This document shows, piece after piece, positions 48,751 through 57,537 of a stretch of DNA of 64,000 nt. The notes beneath the pieces were generated by a model that was not told the origin of the DNA, did not search any database, and saw nothing but the letters and a program-made list of their open reading frames with translations. Every line of letters starts with the position of its first letter. Within the stretch, counting starts at the first letter, position 1. The translations under genes were made by a program, and so were the position numbers. The DNA is from Candidatus Woesearchaeota archaeon (GTDB lineage Archaea; Nanobdellota; Nanobdellia; Woesearchaeales; WJKR01): positions 56,448 through 120,447 of the forward strand of contig JAFGNA010000017.1 of NCBI GenBank assembly GCA_016927245.1, read 5' to 3'.

Positions 48751-50778
48751 ATGAGCCCCGTCAGAGAACAGACGACCATGATCGACTACGGCGTCAACGC
48801 GAACAACATGCAAGACCGGGAAGCGCCGGCAAGCGTCTTCTTCCACCTCGACGCATCGTTCCTCGAGCAGTACGAGGGCAAGCAGCCGCGGTGGGGACCC
48901 ATCGGGTACGTCACGTACAAGCGGAGCTACGCCCGGCCCTTAGAGGACGGCAGCACCGAGGAGTACTGGCAGACCGTCAAGCGCGTCGTGGAAGGCGTGT
49001 TCACCATCCAGAAGAACCACTGCACGGTCAACCAGCTCCCTTGGTTCGAGGAGAAAGCCCAGAAATCAGCCCAGAGGATGTTCGAGCTCATGTGGGAGTT
49101 CAAGTTCACCCCGCCAGGCAGAGGCCTGTGGATGATGGGCACGGACTACATGTACAAGAGAGGAGGAGCCGCGCTGAACAACTGCGCGTTCTGCAGCACC
49201 GAGTACATCCACATCAACTTCGCCGAGCCGTTCTGCTTCCTCATGGACATGTCCATGCTAGGCGTGGGCGTGGGCGGCGACACCAAGGGCGCCGGCAAGA
49301 TCGTCATCCGCCAGCCCGAGATCGAGAACAAGCTGTACGTCGTCGAGGACTCGCGGGAAGGATGGACTGACCTCCTCCGCACCGTGCTCAACGCTTACTC
49401 AGGAGAGGGCAAGATGCCCGCTAAGATCAGCTACGACCAGGTCAGGCCGATGGGCTCGCCTATCAAGACGTTCGGCGGCGTCACCTCTGGACCAGGACCG
49501 TTGATAGAGATGGTGGACAGCATCAGGAAAATCCTGGACGGGCGCATCGGCAAGAAGATCACCTCCTCTGACATCGTGGACCTCTTCAACCTCGTCGGCA
49601 GGTGCGTCGTCTCAGGCGGTGTCAGGAGGACCGCGGAGATCATGTTCGGCGAGCCTGACGACCAGGAGTTCATGGAGCTCAAAGACCCGACGAAGCACCG
49701 GGAGGAGCTCATGCACCACCGCTGGGCCAGCAATAACAGCGTGTTCGCGCGCGTCGGCATGGACTACACCGAGCTGGCCGAGCGCACCGCGAAGAACGGC
49801 GAGCCTGGCTATGAGTGGTTGGAGAACGCGCAGAAGTACAGCCGCATGGGCAAGGAACCAGACTTCAAGGACATCCGGGCGATGGGCGGCAACCCCTGCC
49901 TCGAGCAGACCTTGGAGCCGTACGAACTCTGCTGCTTGGTGGAGACCTACCCCGCCAAGCACGAGACGCCTGATGAGTGGATCGAGACGCTCAAGTACGC
50001 TTACCTGTACGCGAAGACCGTCACGCTCGTGCCGACGCACAACAAGCTGACCAATGCGGTCATGCTCCGCAACAGGAGGATCGGGTGCAGCATGTCAGGC
50101 ATCACCCAGGCGTTCAAGCGGTTCGGCAGGCGCAGGACGCTCCAAGCGGCGGACAAGGGCTATGACAAGATCCAGCACTACGACCGCGTGTACTCTGAGT
50201 GGTTGTGCGTGCCGCGGAGCATCAAGACGACGTCCGTGAAGCCTTCAGGGACCGTGTCGTTACTGGCGGGCGTCACGCCCGGCATCCACTACCCGGTCTC
50301 GCAGTACTACATCCGCAACATCCGCTTCCAAGAGGGCAGCAAGCTGCTGGACGAGCTGCGCGCCGCGGGGTATCCTTGCGAGAAGGACAAGTACTCCCTG
50401 AACACGTGGGTGGTCTCCTTCCCGGTCAAGGAGGAGTACTTCGACCGTGGCGTTGGCGAGGTGAGCATGTGGGAGCAGTTGGAGAACGCGGCGCAGATAC
50501 AGGAGCACTGGGCCGACAACCAGGTCAGCGTCACTATCAACTTCTCGGAGGACGAGGCCAAGGACATCCTGTACGCCTTGGAGTTGTACGAGACCAGGCT
50601 GAAGGGCGTCTCGTTCCTGCCAAAGAAGGACCACGGCTACGAGCAGGCGCCGTACATCCCTATCACCAAGGAGGAGTACGAGGAGCTGTCAGCGAAGGTG
50701 CAGCCCATCAAGTCGCTCGAGGAAGCGGAGCACGAACAGACCGACAAGTACTGCGACTCTGACACATGCACACTCTGA
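48751..50778 (+). CDS. nrdJ: adenosylcobalamin-dependent ribonucleoside-triphosphate reductase (class II)
   Basis: FTPPGRGLWMMGTDYMYKRGGAALNNCAFC; NPCLEQTLEPYELCCLVE; SVKPSGTVSLLAGVTPGIHYP. Confidence 0.93.
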   Translation: MSPVREQTTMIDYGVNANNMQDREAPASVFFHLDASFLEQYEGKQPRWGPIGYVTYKRSYARPLEDGSTEEYWQTVKRVVEGVFTIQKNHCTVNQLPWFEEKAQKSAQRMFELMWEFKFTPPGRGLWMMGTDYMYKRGGAALNNCAFCSTEYIHINFAEPFCFLMDMSMLGVGVGGDTKGAGKIVIRQPEIENKLYVVEDSREGWTDLLRTVLNAYSGEGKMPAKISYDQVRPMGSPIKTFGGVTSGPGPLIEMVDSIRKILDGRIGKKITSSDIVDLFNLVGRCVVSGGVRRTAEIMFGEPDDQEFMELKDPTKHREELMHHRWASNNSVFARVGMDYTELAERTAKNGEPGYEWLENAQKYSRMGKEPDFKDIRAMGGNPCLEQTLEPYELCCLVETYPAKHETPDEWIETLKYAYLYAKTVTLVPTHNKLTNAVMLRNRRIGCSMSGITQAFKRFGRRRTLQAADKGYDKIQHYDRVYSEWLCVPRSIKTTSVKPSGTVSLLAGVTPGIHYPVSQYYIRNIRFQEGSKLLDELRAAGYPCEKDKYSLNTWVVSFPVKEEYFDRGVGEVSMWEQLENAAQIQEHWADNQVSVTINFSEDEAKDILYALELYETRLKGVSFLPKKDHGYEQAPYIPITKEEYEELSAKVQPIKSLEEAEHEQTDKYCDSDTCTL

Positions 50779-51347
50779 ACATGGTGGCGGACGACCCTGA
50801 GGCGATCAGGCAGAAGCTCGGGCTGGTGCACGTCTACACCGGCAACGGGAAAGGGAAGACCACGGCAGCGCTAGGGCTCGCGATGCGCGCGCTCGAGCAC
50901 GGCCTGAACGTCTCCATGTTGCAGTTCCTCAAGGGAGGATTGTACATCGGTGAGTTGTCGGCGCCCAGCCGCTTCTCGGGAAAGTTCAGCATCGAGCAGT
51001 TCGGCAAAGGGAGCGAGGATGAGCCGTCGTACGAGGATTTCTCGCCTGACGACGCTGACAGGGAGCGGGCGCTCCGCGGGCTGGCGCGTGCCAGGGAGTT
51101 GTTGTCGCAGGGGCAGACGGACGTCCTCATCCTCGATGAGGTGCACGTGGCGCTGCAGCTCCGGCATCTCACCATTGAGGAAGTCCTCTCATTGGTGCGG
51201 GAGAAGCCTGACAACGTCGAGCTGGTGCTGACGGGCAGGTACGCGCCGCGGGAGATCATCGCCGTCGGGGACTACGTGACGGAGATGCACGCGCATGAGC
51301 ACCCGTACAACAAGGGCATCCTCGGGCGGAAGGGTATTGATTACTGA
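50766..51347 (+). CDS. cobO: cob(I)alamin adenosyltransferase, CobO/BtuR type
   Basis: VHVYTGNGKGKTTAALGLAMRA; VLILDEVHVAL; LVLTGRYAP. Confidence 0.93.
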   Translation: MHTLNMVADDPEAIRQKLGLVHVYTGNGKGKTTAALGLAMRALEHGLNVSMLQFLKGGLYIGELSAPSRFSGKFSIEQFGKGSEDEPSYEDFSPDDADRERALRGLARARELLSQGQTDVLILDEVHVALQLRHLTIEEVLSLVREKPDNVELVLTGRYAPREIIAVGDYVTEMHAHEHPYNKGILGRKGIDY

Positions 51348-51348
51348 C

Positions 51349-51642
51349 TCATTTCTTCACCGCTTCCACGTCGATGACGCCGTCGTCGTCCATGCGTCCT
51401 CGTCGTTGCTCGCGCCTGTCCTTGTGGACGTACACGTACCGTACCGCTTCTCGCCTCGGCGCGAACGAGAAGCCGATGACGAGGCAGATGGCGCCGATGA
51501 TGATGAGGGGGATGCCGATGACCGCGCCGATGAAGGTGAGGGAGAGGATGATGCCTGCGAGGATGAGGACGGTGCCGATGAGGGTGAACGCCAGCCGCAT
51601 GGTGCCGCCGATGAGGTCTGCGAGGAGGTTGAAGAGTCCCAT
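51349..51642 (-). CDS. small membrane protein
   Basis: two TM segments, hydrophilic tail. Confidence 0.65.
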   Translation of the reverse strand: MGLFNLLADLIGGTMRLAFTLIGTVLILAGIILSLTFIGAVIGIPLIIIGAICLVIGFSFAPRREAVRYVYVHKDRREQRRGRMDDDGVIDVEAVKK

Positions 51643-51666
51643 GGGGGGCGAGGAATCATTGCCGCC

Positions 51667-52275
51667 TTAAATATCCTGTGTTATGTAGTCCTCGACCGAG
51701 ACGCACGTCCTGTCGAGGCAGGCGCAAGACAGGGTGCGATCGCCCCGCTCGGCGCAGTCGCAATCCTCGTCCTCGGCGCATGCCGTGCCGAGCGGGCATA
51801 CCACGGCGCAGCTGCCTTCCAGGCACGCGGCGGCGAAGGGGCAGTTGGATTGCAGGAGGTAGTCCGCTGGTGTCTGGCAGTCGTCGTGCGTGTTGCAGGG
51901 CGCCACGGGTGGGGGCGCCTCCGGGCTTTCCGGCAGGAGGAGCTTCCTCGTCACCGCGTCTGAGTAGTCGGGGATGTCTGCTTGTGCGCCGACGCGTACG
52001 AGGAGGATGAGGATGAGGGCGCTCATGATGAACAGCGCTCCTGAGAGGAGGAGGTTCTTCCACCAGTTCATCCGCCATTTGAGGAGCAGCCCGTTGTGCA
52101 GGGTGAAGAGTCCTGAGAAGAGGAGCGCGATGAAGCTGATGACGAGCCAGGCGCCGTACGCGGTGGCTGTTACCCAGTCTTTGGAGAGCTTGATGAGGAT
52201 GAATGAGATTATCACCGTGGTGGTGGGGAGGAGGAAGAGGGAGAGGTGCTCGTCGAGGAGCTCTTGGGGGGTCAT
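51667..52275 (-). CDS. membrane protein with Cys-rich C-terminal domain
   Basis: three TM-like segments followed by a Cys-rich ~70 aa tail. Confidence 0.65.
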   Translation of the reverse strand: MTPQELLDEHLSLFLLPTTTVIISFILIKLSKDWVTATAYGAWLVISFIALLFSGLFTLHNGLLLKWRMNWWKNLLLSGALFIMSALILILLVRVGAQADIPDYSDAVTRKLLLPESPEAPPPVAPCNTHDDCQTPADYLLQSNCPFAAACLEGSCAVVCPLGTACAEDEDCDCAERGDRTLSCACLDRTCVSVEDYITQDI

Positions 52276-52315
52276 GGGATGCGCTTGCGCACCTTCTCCT
52301 TTTTAATCTTATCGT

Positions 52316-53038
52316 TCAGAGGAGCTTCCTGGCGAGTAGGTACAGGTGGTACGCGTCTGCCTCGTTGTACTCGAGGAGGAGCTCGAGGTAGTGGTCGTCT
52401 CCGCTGCCGCGCCACATGCGGTAGAGCAGGGAGGGGTCGCCGCTTTTGATGAGGACGCGGAGCCGCTCCTCGTAGTCCCTGGTGATGCCGAACTCCTTCT
52501 CTAGTTCTTTGAGCCCTCCTTCGTGGCCTTTGCGCGCGGCGACGGTCTTGAGGTCGACGTGCAGTCCTTGCCAGTCGATGCCGTATCGTTTCCGTAGGAG
52601 GGGGAGGTCGTAGGCGCCGCCGTTGTACGTGACGAGGAGCTTTGCGTCTTTGAGTGATCGTCTTAGCTCTTCTTCGTGGAGGTTGGCGCCTCGTACGAGC
52701 GTCCTCGTCTCGAGGCCGTCGGTGAGGGTGATGACGGTGATGTCGCCGTTGCTGTCAGCTTCGAGGTCGAGGTACCATGCTTCTTCTTTGAACTCGTCGA
52801 AGCAGCGGTGGTGCTCTGCTGGGGGTAGGTGTTTGGCGAAGTGCTCGGCGTCGTGGGCGAGCAAGGCTTCTTTGGAGGCGCGGAGGAGCCGCTTGTGGAG
52901 GATGAGTCTTTTCTGGCCGATGCCGGGCACGCGTTCCTGGTCGATGAACGAGTCCCAGTCTTTGATGCCTTGTTGCCAGAGCGTTGTTTCTTTCTTGGCG
53001 GCGATGCCGGGTAGGTGGAGGAAGGTGTTGCGGAGCAT
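52316..53038 (-). CDS. RNase H-like/YprB-type exonuclease
   Basis: AWYLDLEAD...LLVTYNGGAYDLPLLRKRYG...HVDLKTVA. Confidence 0.8.
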   Translation of the reverse strand: MLRNTFLHLPGIAAKKETTLWQQGIKDWDSFIDQERVPGIGQKRLILHKRLLRASKEALLAHDAEHFAKHLPPAEHHRCFDEFKEEAWYLDLEADSNGDITVITLTDGLETRTLVRGANLHEEELRRSLKDAKLLVTYNGGAYDLPLLRKRYGIDWQGLHVDLKTVAARKGHEGGLKELEKEFGITRDYEERLRVLIKSGDPSLLYRMWRGSGDDHYLELLLEYNEADAYHLYLLARKLL

Positions 53039-53096
53039 GCTTCTTTGGGCGTGCTCCTGTCGCCTTAAGTATGCTTTCGCCGTGGTTGTCCAGTGG

Positions 53097-53624
53097 TCAG
53101 TATCGTTTCCCGGCGCAGTTGAAGATGTCTTGTATCTGGACTTGTGAGGGCGCGACGCCGTTGCGGTCGATGGGTCTGTCTGGCGGCGGGAGGTCTCCTT
53201 GTTGGTATTGCCGGAGCCTCTCCCGTGCGACTTGGACGTCTTCTTTGTCTTTGATCTTGTGGATGGTTTCCCGTGCGTCCTTGAGTTGCATGGTGACGTC
53301 GAGGAGGTCTTTTGACAGGGAGGTGAATTTCTGTTCTGTGAGTTCTCGGAACCGGTTGAATTGGAGCAGTTGGTATTCGAGGGCGTCCTTGAGTTTGAGG
53401 ATGAGCTCGGACTGGGCCAGGGTTATCTGGCCCGCGTCCTTGCTCTGGTGGGCTTGCCGTGCCTCGGCTGCGGCCCGTTGGGTGTCGCGCTGGTGCGCGT
53501 TGTGGTCGAGCTTTTGTTGGATGTCGTTGAAGGACTCCGCGCTGATGCCGTAGCGTTCTTGGACTTGTTGTGGTCTGATGACGCCCATGTCTTGCATCTG
53601 CGATACGTAGCTCAACGTGTTCAC
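53097..53624 (-). CDS. coiled-coil hypothetical protein
   Basis: 175 aa Gln/charged-rich helical ORF. Confidence 0.6.
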   Translation of the reverse strand: MNTLSYVSQMQDMGVIRPQQVQERYGISAESFNDIQQKLDHNAHQRDTQRAAAEARQAHQSKDAGQITLAQSELILKLKDALEYQLLQFNRFRELTEQKFTSLSKDLLDVTMQLKDARETIHKIKDKEDVQVARERLRQYQQGDLPPPDRPIDRNGVAPSQVQIQDIFNCAGKRY

Positions 53625-53775
53625 CTTGCTCTCGCTGTTTTTATATACTGCGGGCGTTCCTTTAAATATTTTTCTGTAATCACTATAACACTATACAGAA
53701 ATATATACTGAAATAGTAAAGAAGTTATTGTTTTTCTGTGGTGCGGAAACAAAGAAAAAAAGACCGCGCGAAACA

Positions 53776-54519
53776 TCACCCCGACAACAACACATACACC
53801 CGCCTATTATGCTTGCCCTTGTTCTCCGCCTTGAAGAGCTCGAGCCGGCCGACCTCAACAGTGTTCCTCACATGCGTGCCGCCATCCGCCTGGCGATCAA
53901 CAGGACCCCCAAGAGGACCAATAGTGACGATACGCAACTCATCAACAACAGGCGGCAACGCGCCCGCGAGCTTGACCAACGAAGGATCTTGCAAGGCCTC
54001 TTCCCGCGGCAGATAAGAGACGGAGACAGCCAACCCCTCCGAAAGGAAAGCATTAGCCTTATCGATAGCCCTCTGGAGAAGCCCTCGGTCGAACTCCACA
54101 AGGTCGAAATCAATCCTGATCCTCCCCTCAGAGAGCTGGTTGCCAGTAATCCTGCACCCGAGGTCATCATGGAACACGGCGGAGACGACATGGGAAGCGG
54201 TGTGCGCGCGCATCAGCTTGTAACGCCTATCCCAATCAACGACGCCACGCACCACATCACCCTCCTTGAGGCCCGGCACGCCAACCTCATGGGTGATCTC
54301 GCCGCTGAACTTGCCGACAGAGACGACAGGGAACTCCTCACCACCCCTGACCAAGACGCCGGTGTCATGCGGCTGGCCGCCGCCACCAGGATAGAACGCC
54401 GTCCGGTCCAAGACGACGTACTTGCCATCAGCGACGCCCACCACCACCGCGTCAAACTCCCCGCAATAGCTGTCATCCATGTACAATGCGCGCACCACAA
54501 AACACCCCTCGCCGAACAA
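53776..54519 (-). CDS. alaX: alanyl-tRNA editing protein AlaX
   Basis: VVLDRTAFYPGGGGQPHDTG; HTASHVVSAVF; QADGGTHVRNTVEVG. Confidence 0.93.
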   Translation of the reverse strand: MFGEGCFVVRALYMDDSYCGEFDAVVVGVADGKYVVLDRTAFYPGGGGQPHDTGVLVRGGEEFPVVSVGKFSGEITHEVGVPGLKEGDVVRGVVDWDRRYKLMRAHTASHVVSAVFHDDLGCRITGNQLSEGRIRIDFDLVEFDRGLLQRAIDKANAFLSEGLAVSVSYLPREEALQDPSLVKLAGALPPVVDELRIVTIGPLGGPVDRQADGGTHVRNTVEVGRLELFKAENKGKHNRRVYVLLSG

Positions 54520-54546
54520 AAGAACAAACCGCCAGTATATAAACGT

Positions 54547-55017
54547 TTAGAACTTCTTGAGCTCAGAAGGCAGACGGCGGCGCTTACGAGCAACGAGGAG
54601 AACGAGGACGACGAGGACGACGACAGCGGCGACGATGCCGACAAGGACCGCCAACCGCCCGGACGAGAAAGGCTCCTCGACCAAGGACTCCCCGCCAGCC
54701 GCCGGCGCGAAAGGAACAGATGAGGAATCACCGGCAACGGGCTCATCAAGACTCGCCGCCGGCTGCTCAACCACCGCTTCCTGCACTTCCTCCTCGACCG
54801 GCGCGGTCGTGTTCGCAGCGGGCAGGCCAGGCAAGCCCATGCCACCGCCAGCCGCGCCGCCATCAGGGCCTTCAGGGAACGCTTCAGGCACCTCAGGAAC
54901 AGGAATGAGGAGGGGCGGCGGGGTCTCAGGGATGTCAGGGAGACCGGCGAAGCCCGCCGCCAAGACAGGGAAGAAGAACAACAAAAAGAAGAGGGAAAGG
55001 CGCCGCACGGCACTCAC
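54547..55017 (-). CDS. secreted Pro/Glu/Ala-rich protein with C-terminal TM
   Basis: signal peptide, low-complexity spacer, TM, basic tail (KRRRLPSELKKF). Confidence 0.65.
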   Translation of the reverse strand: MSAVRRLSLFFLLFFFPVLAAGFAGLPDIPETPPPLLIPVPEVPEAFPEGPDGGAAGGGMGLPGLPAANTTAPVEEEVQEAVVEQPAASLDEPVAGDSSSVPFAPAAGGESLVEEPFSSGRLAVLVGIVAAVVVLVVLVLLVARKRRRLPSELKKF

Positions 55018-55328
55018 CTGCGCGCGCGCTTCCCCGCAGCCTTCCTCTTAACAGGCTTCTTCGTCCGAGCCCTCTTCTTGGCCCGCTTGCGAGGCGGGAC
55101 GGGGACGACGACGCCGAGCCGCGCCTCCTCCTCTCCCAAGCGCCGCTCCTCAGTCTCGAGGATGCCGAGGTCGCGCTCCAAGCGCTTCAAGTCTGAGCGC
55201 TCGATGAGGAGGTACTCGCTCAGCCGCTTCAGCTCCATCAAGACGAAGATAAGGCCTGCGGTGAGGAGCACCATGAACACGAGCAGGAACTCGAACAAAG
55301 GGATGTCGACGCCGAATACCAAAACCAT
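55014..55328 (-). CDS. single-TM protein with basic tail
   Basis: N-terminal TM, coiled coil, K/R/A-rich C-terminus; ATGA overlap. Confidence 0.65.
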   Translation of the reverse strand: MVLVFGVDIPLFEFLLVFMVLLTAGLIFVLMELKRLSEYLLIERSDLKRLERDLGILETEERRLGEEEARLGVVVPVPPRKRAKKRARTKKPVKRKAAGKRARR

Positions 55329-55451
55329 GGGATACCACCTCTAACTACGTTACCAACGTGCAAGAGCAACGGCACTATATAAATCTTGTTCTTTGGGGAA
55401 AGAGGAGAAAGAGGAATGTTTAAAAAAGAATAGTTGTTTTTGCACGGCGAC

Positions 55452-55546
55452 AGCCCCGTAGTGTAGCGGCCAAATCCTTCCAAAGAGGAGGCCTTTCATC
55501 GCGGACTCTGGATCCGTGGACCTCGGTTCGAATCCGGGCGGGGCTA
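55452..55546 (+). tRNA. tRNA-Gln(CUG) with predicted 22-nt D-loop intron (55474-55495)
   Basis: acceptor AGCCCCG/CGGGGCT, anticodon stem GCGGA/TCCGT with CTCTGGA loop, T stem CTCGG/CCGGG around TTCGAAT; removing intron restores GCGGCCAA|TCATC. Confidence 0.88.
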
Positions 55547-56787
55547 ATACCAATAACCAACATAAAGTTGGGAAGAACCTATACTCAAAACAAGAGCAAG
55601 GTATAAAGGACTCTCCTGTGGCTCGTTCTTCTGTGGTTGTTCATCCTGAAGGGCGGATTATTGATAAGAAGTATCAATGGATGCAGAATATTGATTTTGA
55701 GGAGTTGATTCTCAAGAGTGACTTATTGCCTCGCAATAAGGAGTTGTTATCGGGTTTTATCCGTGATGCTCGTCTTGGGAAAACTATTAAGAAGCGTCAG
55801 AAAAAGCGGATAGGTCGTCCTCGTTTGATGAAATATTATCAAGACCTCTCAAAGCTGGATGGTTATTTCCGGAAACCGCTTGATGAGGTGACACAAGCGG
55901 ATATGGAGCGTTTTATTACTGACTTGGAGGAAGGTCGCTATTGTAAGAAACCCCTGAAAGGGCAGCGGGTTGGTGATGCTTACTCCTCGGAAACCCAGGT
56001 TTGTATCAAGAAGGTGATAATCAAGTTCTATAAGTGGCTGCTTGGCGACGGCAAGGAAGTCCCTGAGTTGGTGGAGTGGATAGACACGAGCAGCGAGGAT
56101 AAGCAATTTTGTGCCGTCAGTCGTGGCCACTTTGAGAGTATGCGTTCTCGTATGGTCAGCAATACTCCTCTTAATCTTACTCGTAACAAGGCCCTGGTGA
56201 CGGTGTTATTTGATAGTGGTTGTCGTGCTGATGAGTTATTGAATGTTCGGATAAGGGATTTGGATTTCCAGGGCGCTACTTACAAGTTGAGTATTCTTTA
56301 CAGCAAGACAAAGTCCCGCACGGTCTTGCTTCCTTTGAGTAAGGAGTTTTTGGACGAGTGGCTTGACCTTCATCCTTTACGGGATAATCCTCTTGCTCAG
56401 TTGTTCCCTGTGAGTTATGTTCGTCTTTGTCGTATTGTGAAGAGTGCTGCTCGGAGCATTGGTCGTGATGATGTGACTCCTCACGGATTACGCAAGAGTT
56501 CCGCTACTTATTGGGCAAATCGTCTTAGTCGTTATCAGTTGTGTTATCGTTTTGGTTGGTCGTTGCATAGTCGTGAGCCGGACCGGTATGTTGATGCTGC
56601 TGCTCTTGAACAGCAAGAATTAGCTGAGAGCGTTCTTCGTGAGGATGATAATCGTGTTCGTGATGAGCTGCGTGCTGTTCGTGAGGAGTTGTCGTTGATG
56701 CAGGAGCGTTATGAGGAGTTATTGCGTTCTGACCGTGATGAGTTACAAAGTATTATTGAAGATGTTAAACATAAAAGTCGTAATTGA
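55516..56787 (+). CDS. tyrosine recombinase/integrase (start uncertain: 55516 GTG within tRNA, or GTG at 55618)
   Basis: CRADELLNVRIRDLDF (Arg box), SKTKSRTVLLP (Lys), HGLRKSSATYW (HxxR), REPDRYVD (Tyr). Confidence 0.93.
   Translation: MDLGSNPGGANTNNQHKVGKNLYSKQEQGIKDSPVARSSVVVHPEGRIIDKKYQWMQNIDFEELILKSDLLPRNKELLSGFIRDARLGKTIKKRQKKRIGRPRLMKYYQDLSKLDGYFRKPLDEVTQADMERFITDLEEGRYCKKPLKGQRVGDAYSSETQVCIKKVIIKFYKWLLGDGKEVPELVEWIDTSSEDKQFCAVSRGHFESMRSRMVSNTPLNLTRNKALVTVLFDSGCRADELLNVRIRDLDFQGATYKLSILYSKTKSRTVLLPLSKEFLDEWLDLHPLRDNPLAQLFPVSYVRLCRIVKSAARSIGRDDVTPHGLRKSSATYWANRLSRYQLCYRFGWSLHSREPDRYVDAAALEQQELAESVLREDDNRVRDELRAVREELSLMQERYEELLRSDRDELQSIIEDVKHKSRN
55534..55546 (+). repeat. att-like core at tRNA 3' end
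   Basis: CCGGGCGGGGCTA, repeated at 59419 and 61123. Confidence 0.8.
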
Positions 56788-56838
56788 TACTTACTTTTGT
56801 CGGTATGTTTATAGTGTTGTTCTCTTGGTAGTTCTCTT

Positions 56839-57117
56839 ATGTCTGAGGTTGCTAATAGGCCCGTGTTGCTTACTGAGAGCGTGAAGCGTCGGCTTGACCA
56901 TTTTAGAATTGATACCGGTTCTCGTTCTTTGTCTGTTGCTGTTGGCCGGGCGCTTGAGCGTGTCGGTTTTGATGATTATTTGTTGGAGGTGTTGTGTTTG
57001 GATGCTGCTTTGCGTGAGAAGGTTGTTGCTCGTATTAAGTCGGATTATCCTGATGAGCGTCAGGTTCGTTTGCTTGCCGCCCTGGACCATTTTTATCCTG
57101 CTCGTGACCTTTCCTAA
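56839..57117 (+). CDS. small RHH/antitoxin-like protein
   Basis: RPVLLTESVKRRLDHFRIDTGSRSLSVAVGRALERVGF. Confidence 0.55.
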   Translation: MSEVANRPVLLTESVKRRLDHFRIDTGSRSLSVAVGRALERVGFDDYLLEVLCLDAALREKVVARIKSDYPDERQVRLLAALDHFYPARDLS

Positions 57118-57151
57118 CCCAAAGCGCTGCCTGTCCTTAACCCTAACTGAT

Positions 57152-57246
57152 GACCCTGGGGGGTCGGAGGGGGGTTTCCCCCCTTTGCCACTCTCGGAGG
57201 GTTTTCCCGAAGGCCGCTCTCCCCCCCTGACCTCTCAGGGGGAGAG
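57152..57246. repeat. cluster of G/C-rich inverted repeats
   Basis: GACCC..GGGTC, GGGGGGTTTCCCCCC, TCGGAGGGTTTTCCCGA, CTCTCCCCCCCTGA-CCTC-TCAGGGGGAGAG. Confidence 0.75.
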
Positions 57247-57301
57247 AGGGGGAGAGTGTGGTGAAAGCGGAAATAGTGAGCGGTTTGATGGAGGCGAGAA
57301 G

Positions 57302-57457
57302 ATGATTATTGAACGGGAGCAACAAGTTGTTCGTGACGGTCCGCCAGGATTTACCGTGTGCGAGTATTGCGGTGCTTCTAATCCTGGTGCTGTTTGTGAT
57401 TTGTGCGGTCGTCGTCAGAGGAGCAAGGAGGATTCTTCACGATGCCGCAATTCGTGA
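57302..57457 (+). CDS. 51-aa zinc-ribbon microprotein
   Basis: MIIEREQQVVRDGPPGFTVCEYCGASNPGAVCDLCGRRQRSKEDSSRCRNS*. Confidence 0.6.
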   Translation: MIIEREQQVVRDGPPGFTVCEYCGASNPGAVCDLCGRRQRSKEDSSRCRNS

Positions 57458-57537
57458 TTTTTCCTGTTGTGATTTTGTCCTCGTGGCTTTCTTTTGGTAG
57501 TCGTCGTTGTGTTGTGTGGAGGTCTGTTTCCTTATGA
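57442..57537 (+). CDS. 31-aa hydrophobic microprotein (putative)
   Basis: MPQFVIFPVVILSSWLSFGSRRCVVWRSVSL*; GGAGGA SD-like ~8 nt upstream; overlaps both neighbours. Confidence 0.35.
   Translation: MPQFVIFPVVILSSWLSFGSRRCVVWRSVSL

Noticed and set aside
53728-54723. 331-aa plus-strand ORF
   Set aside because: Opposite strand of AlaX, which carries clear family motifs.
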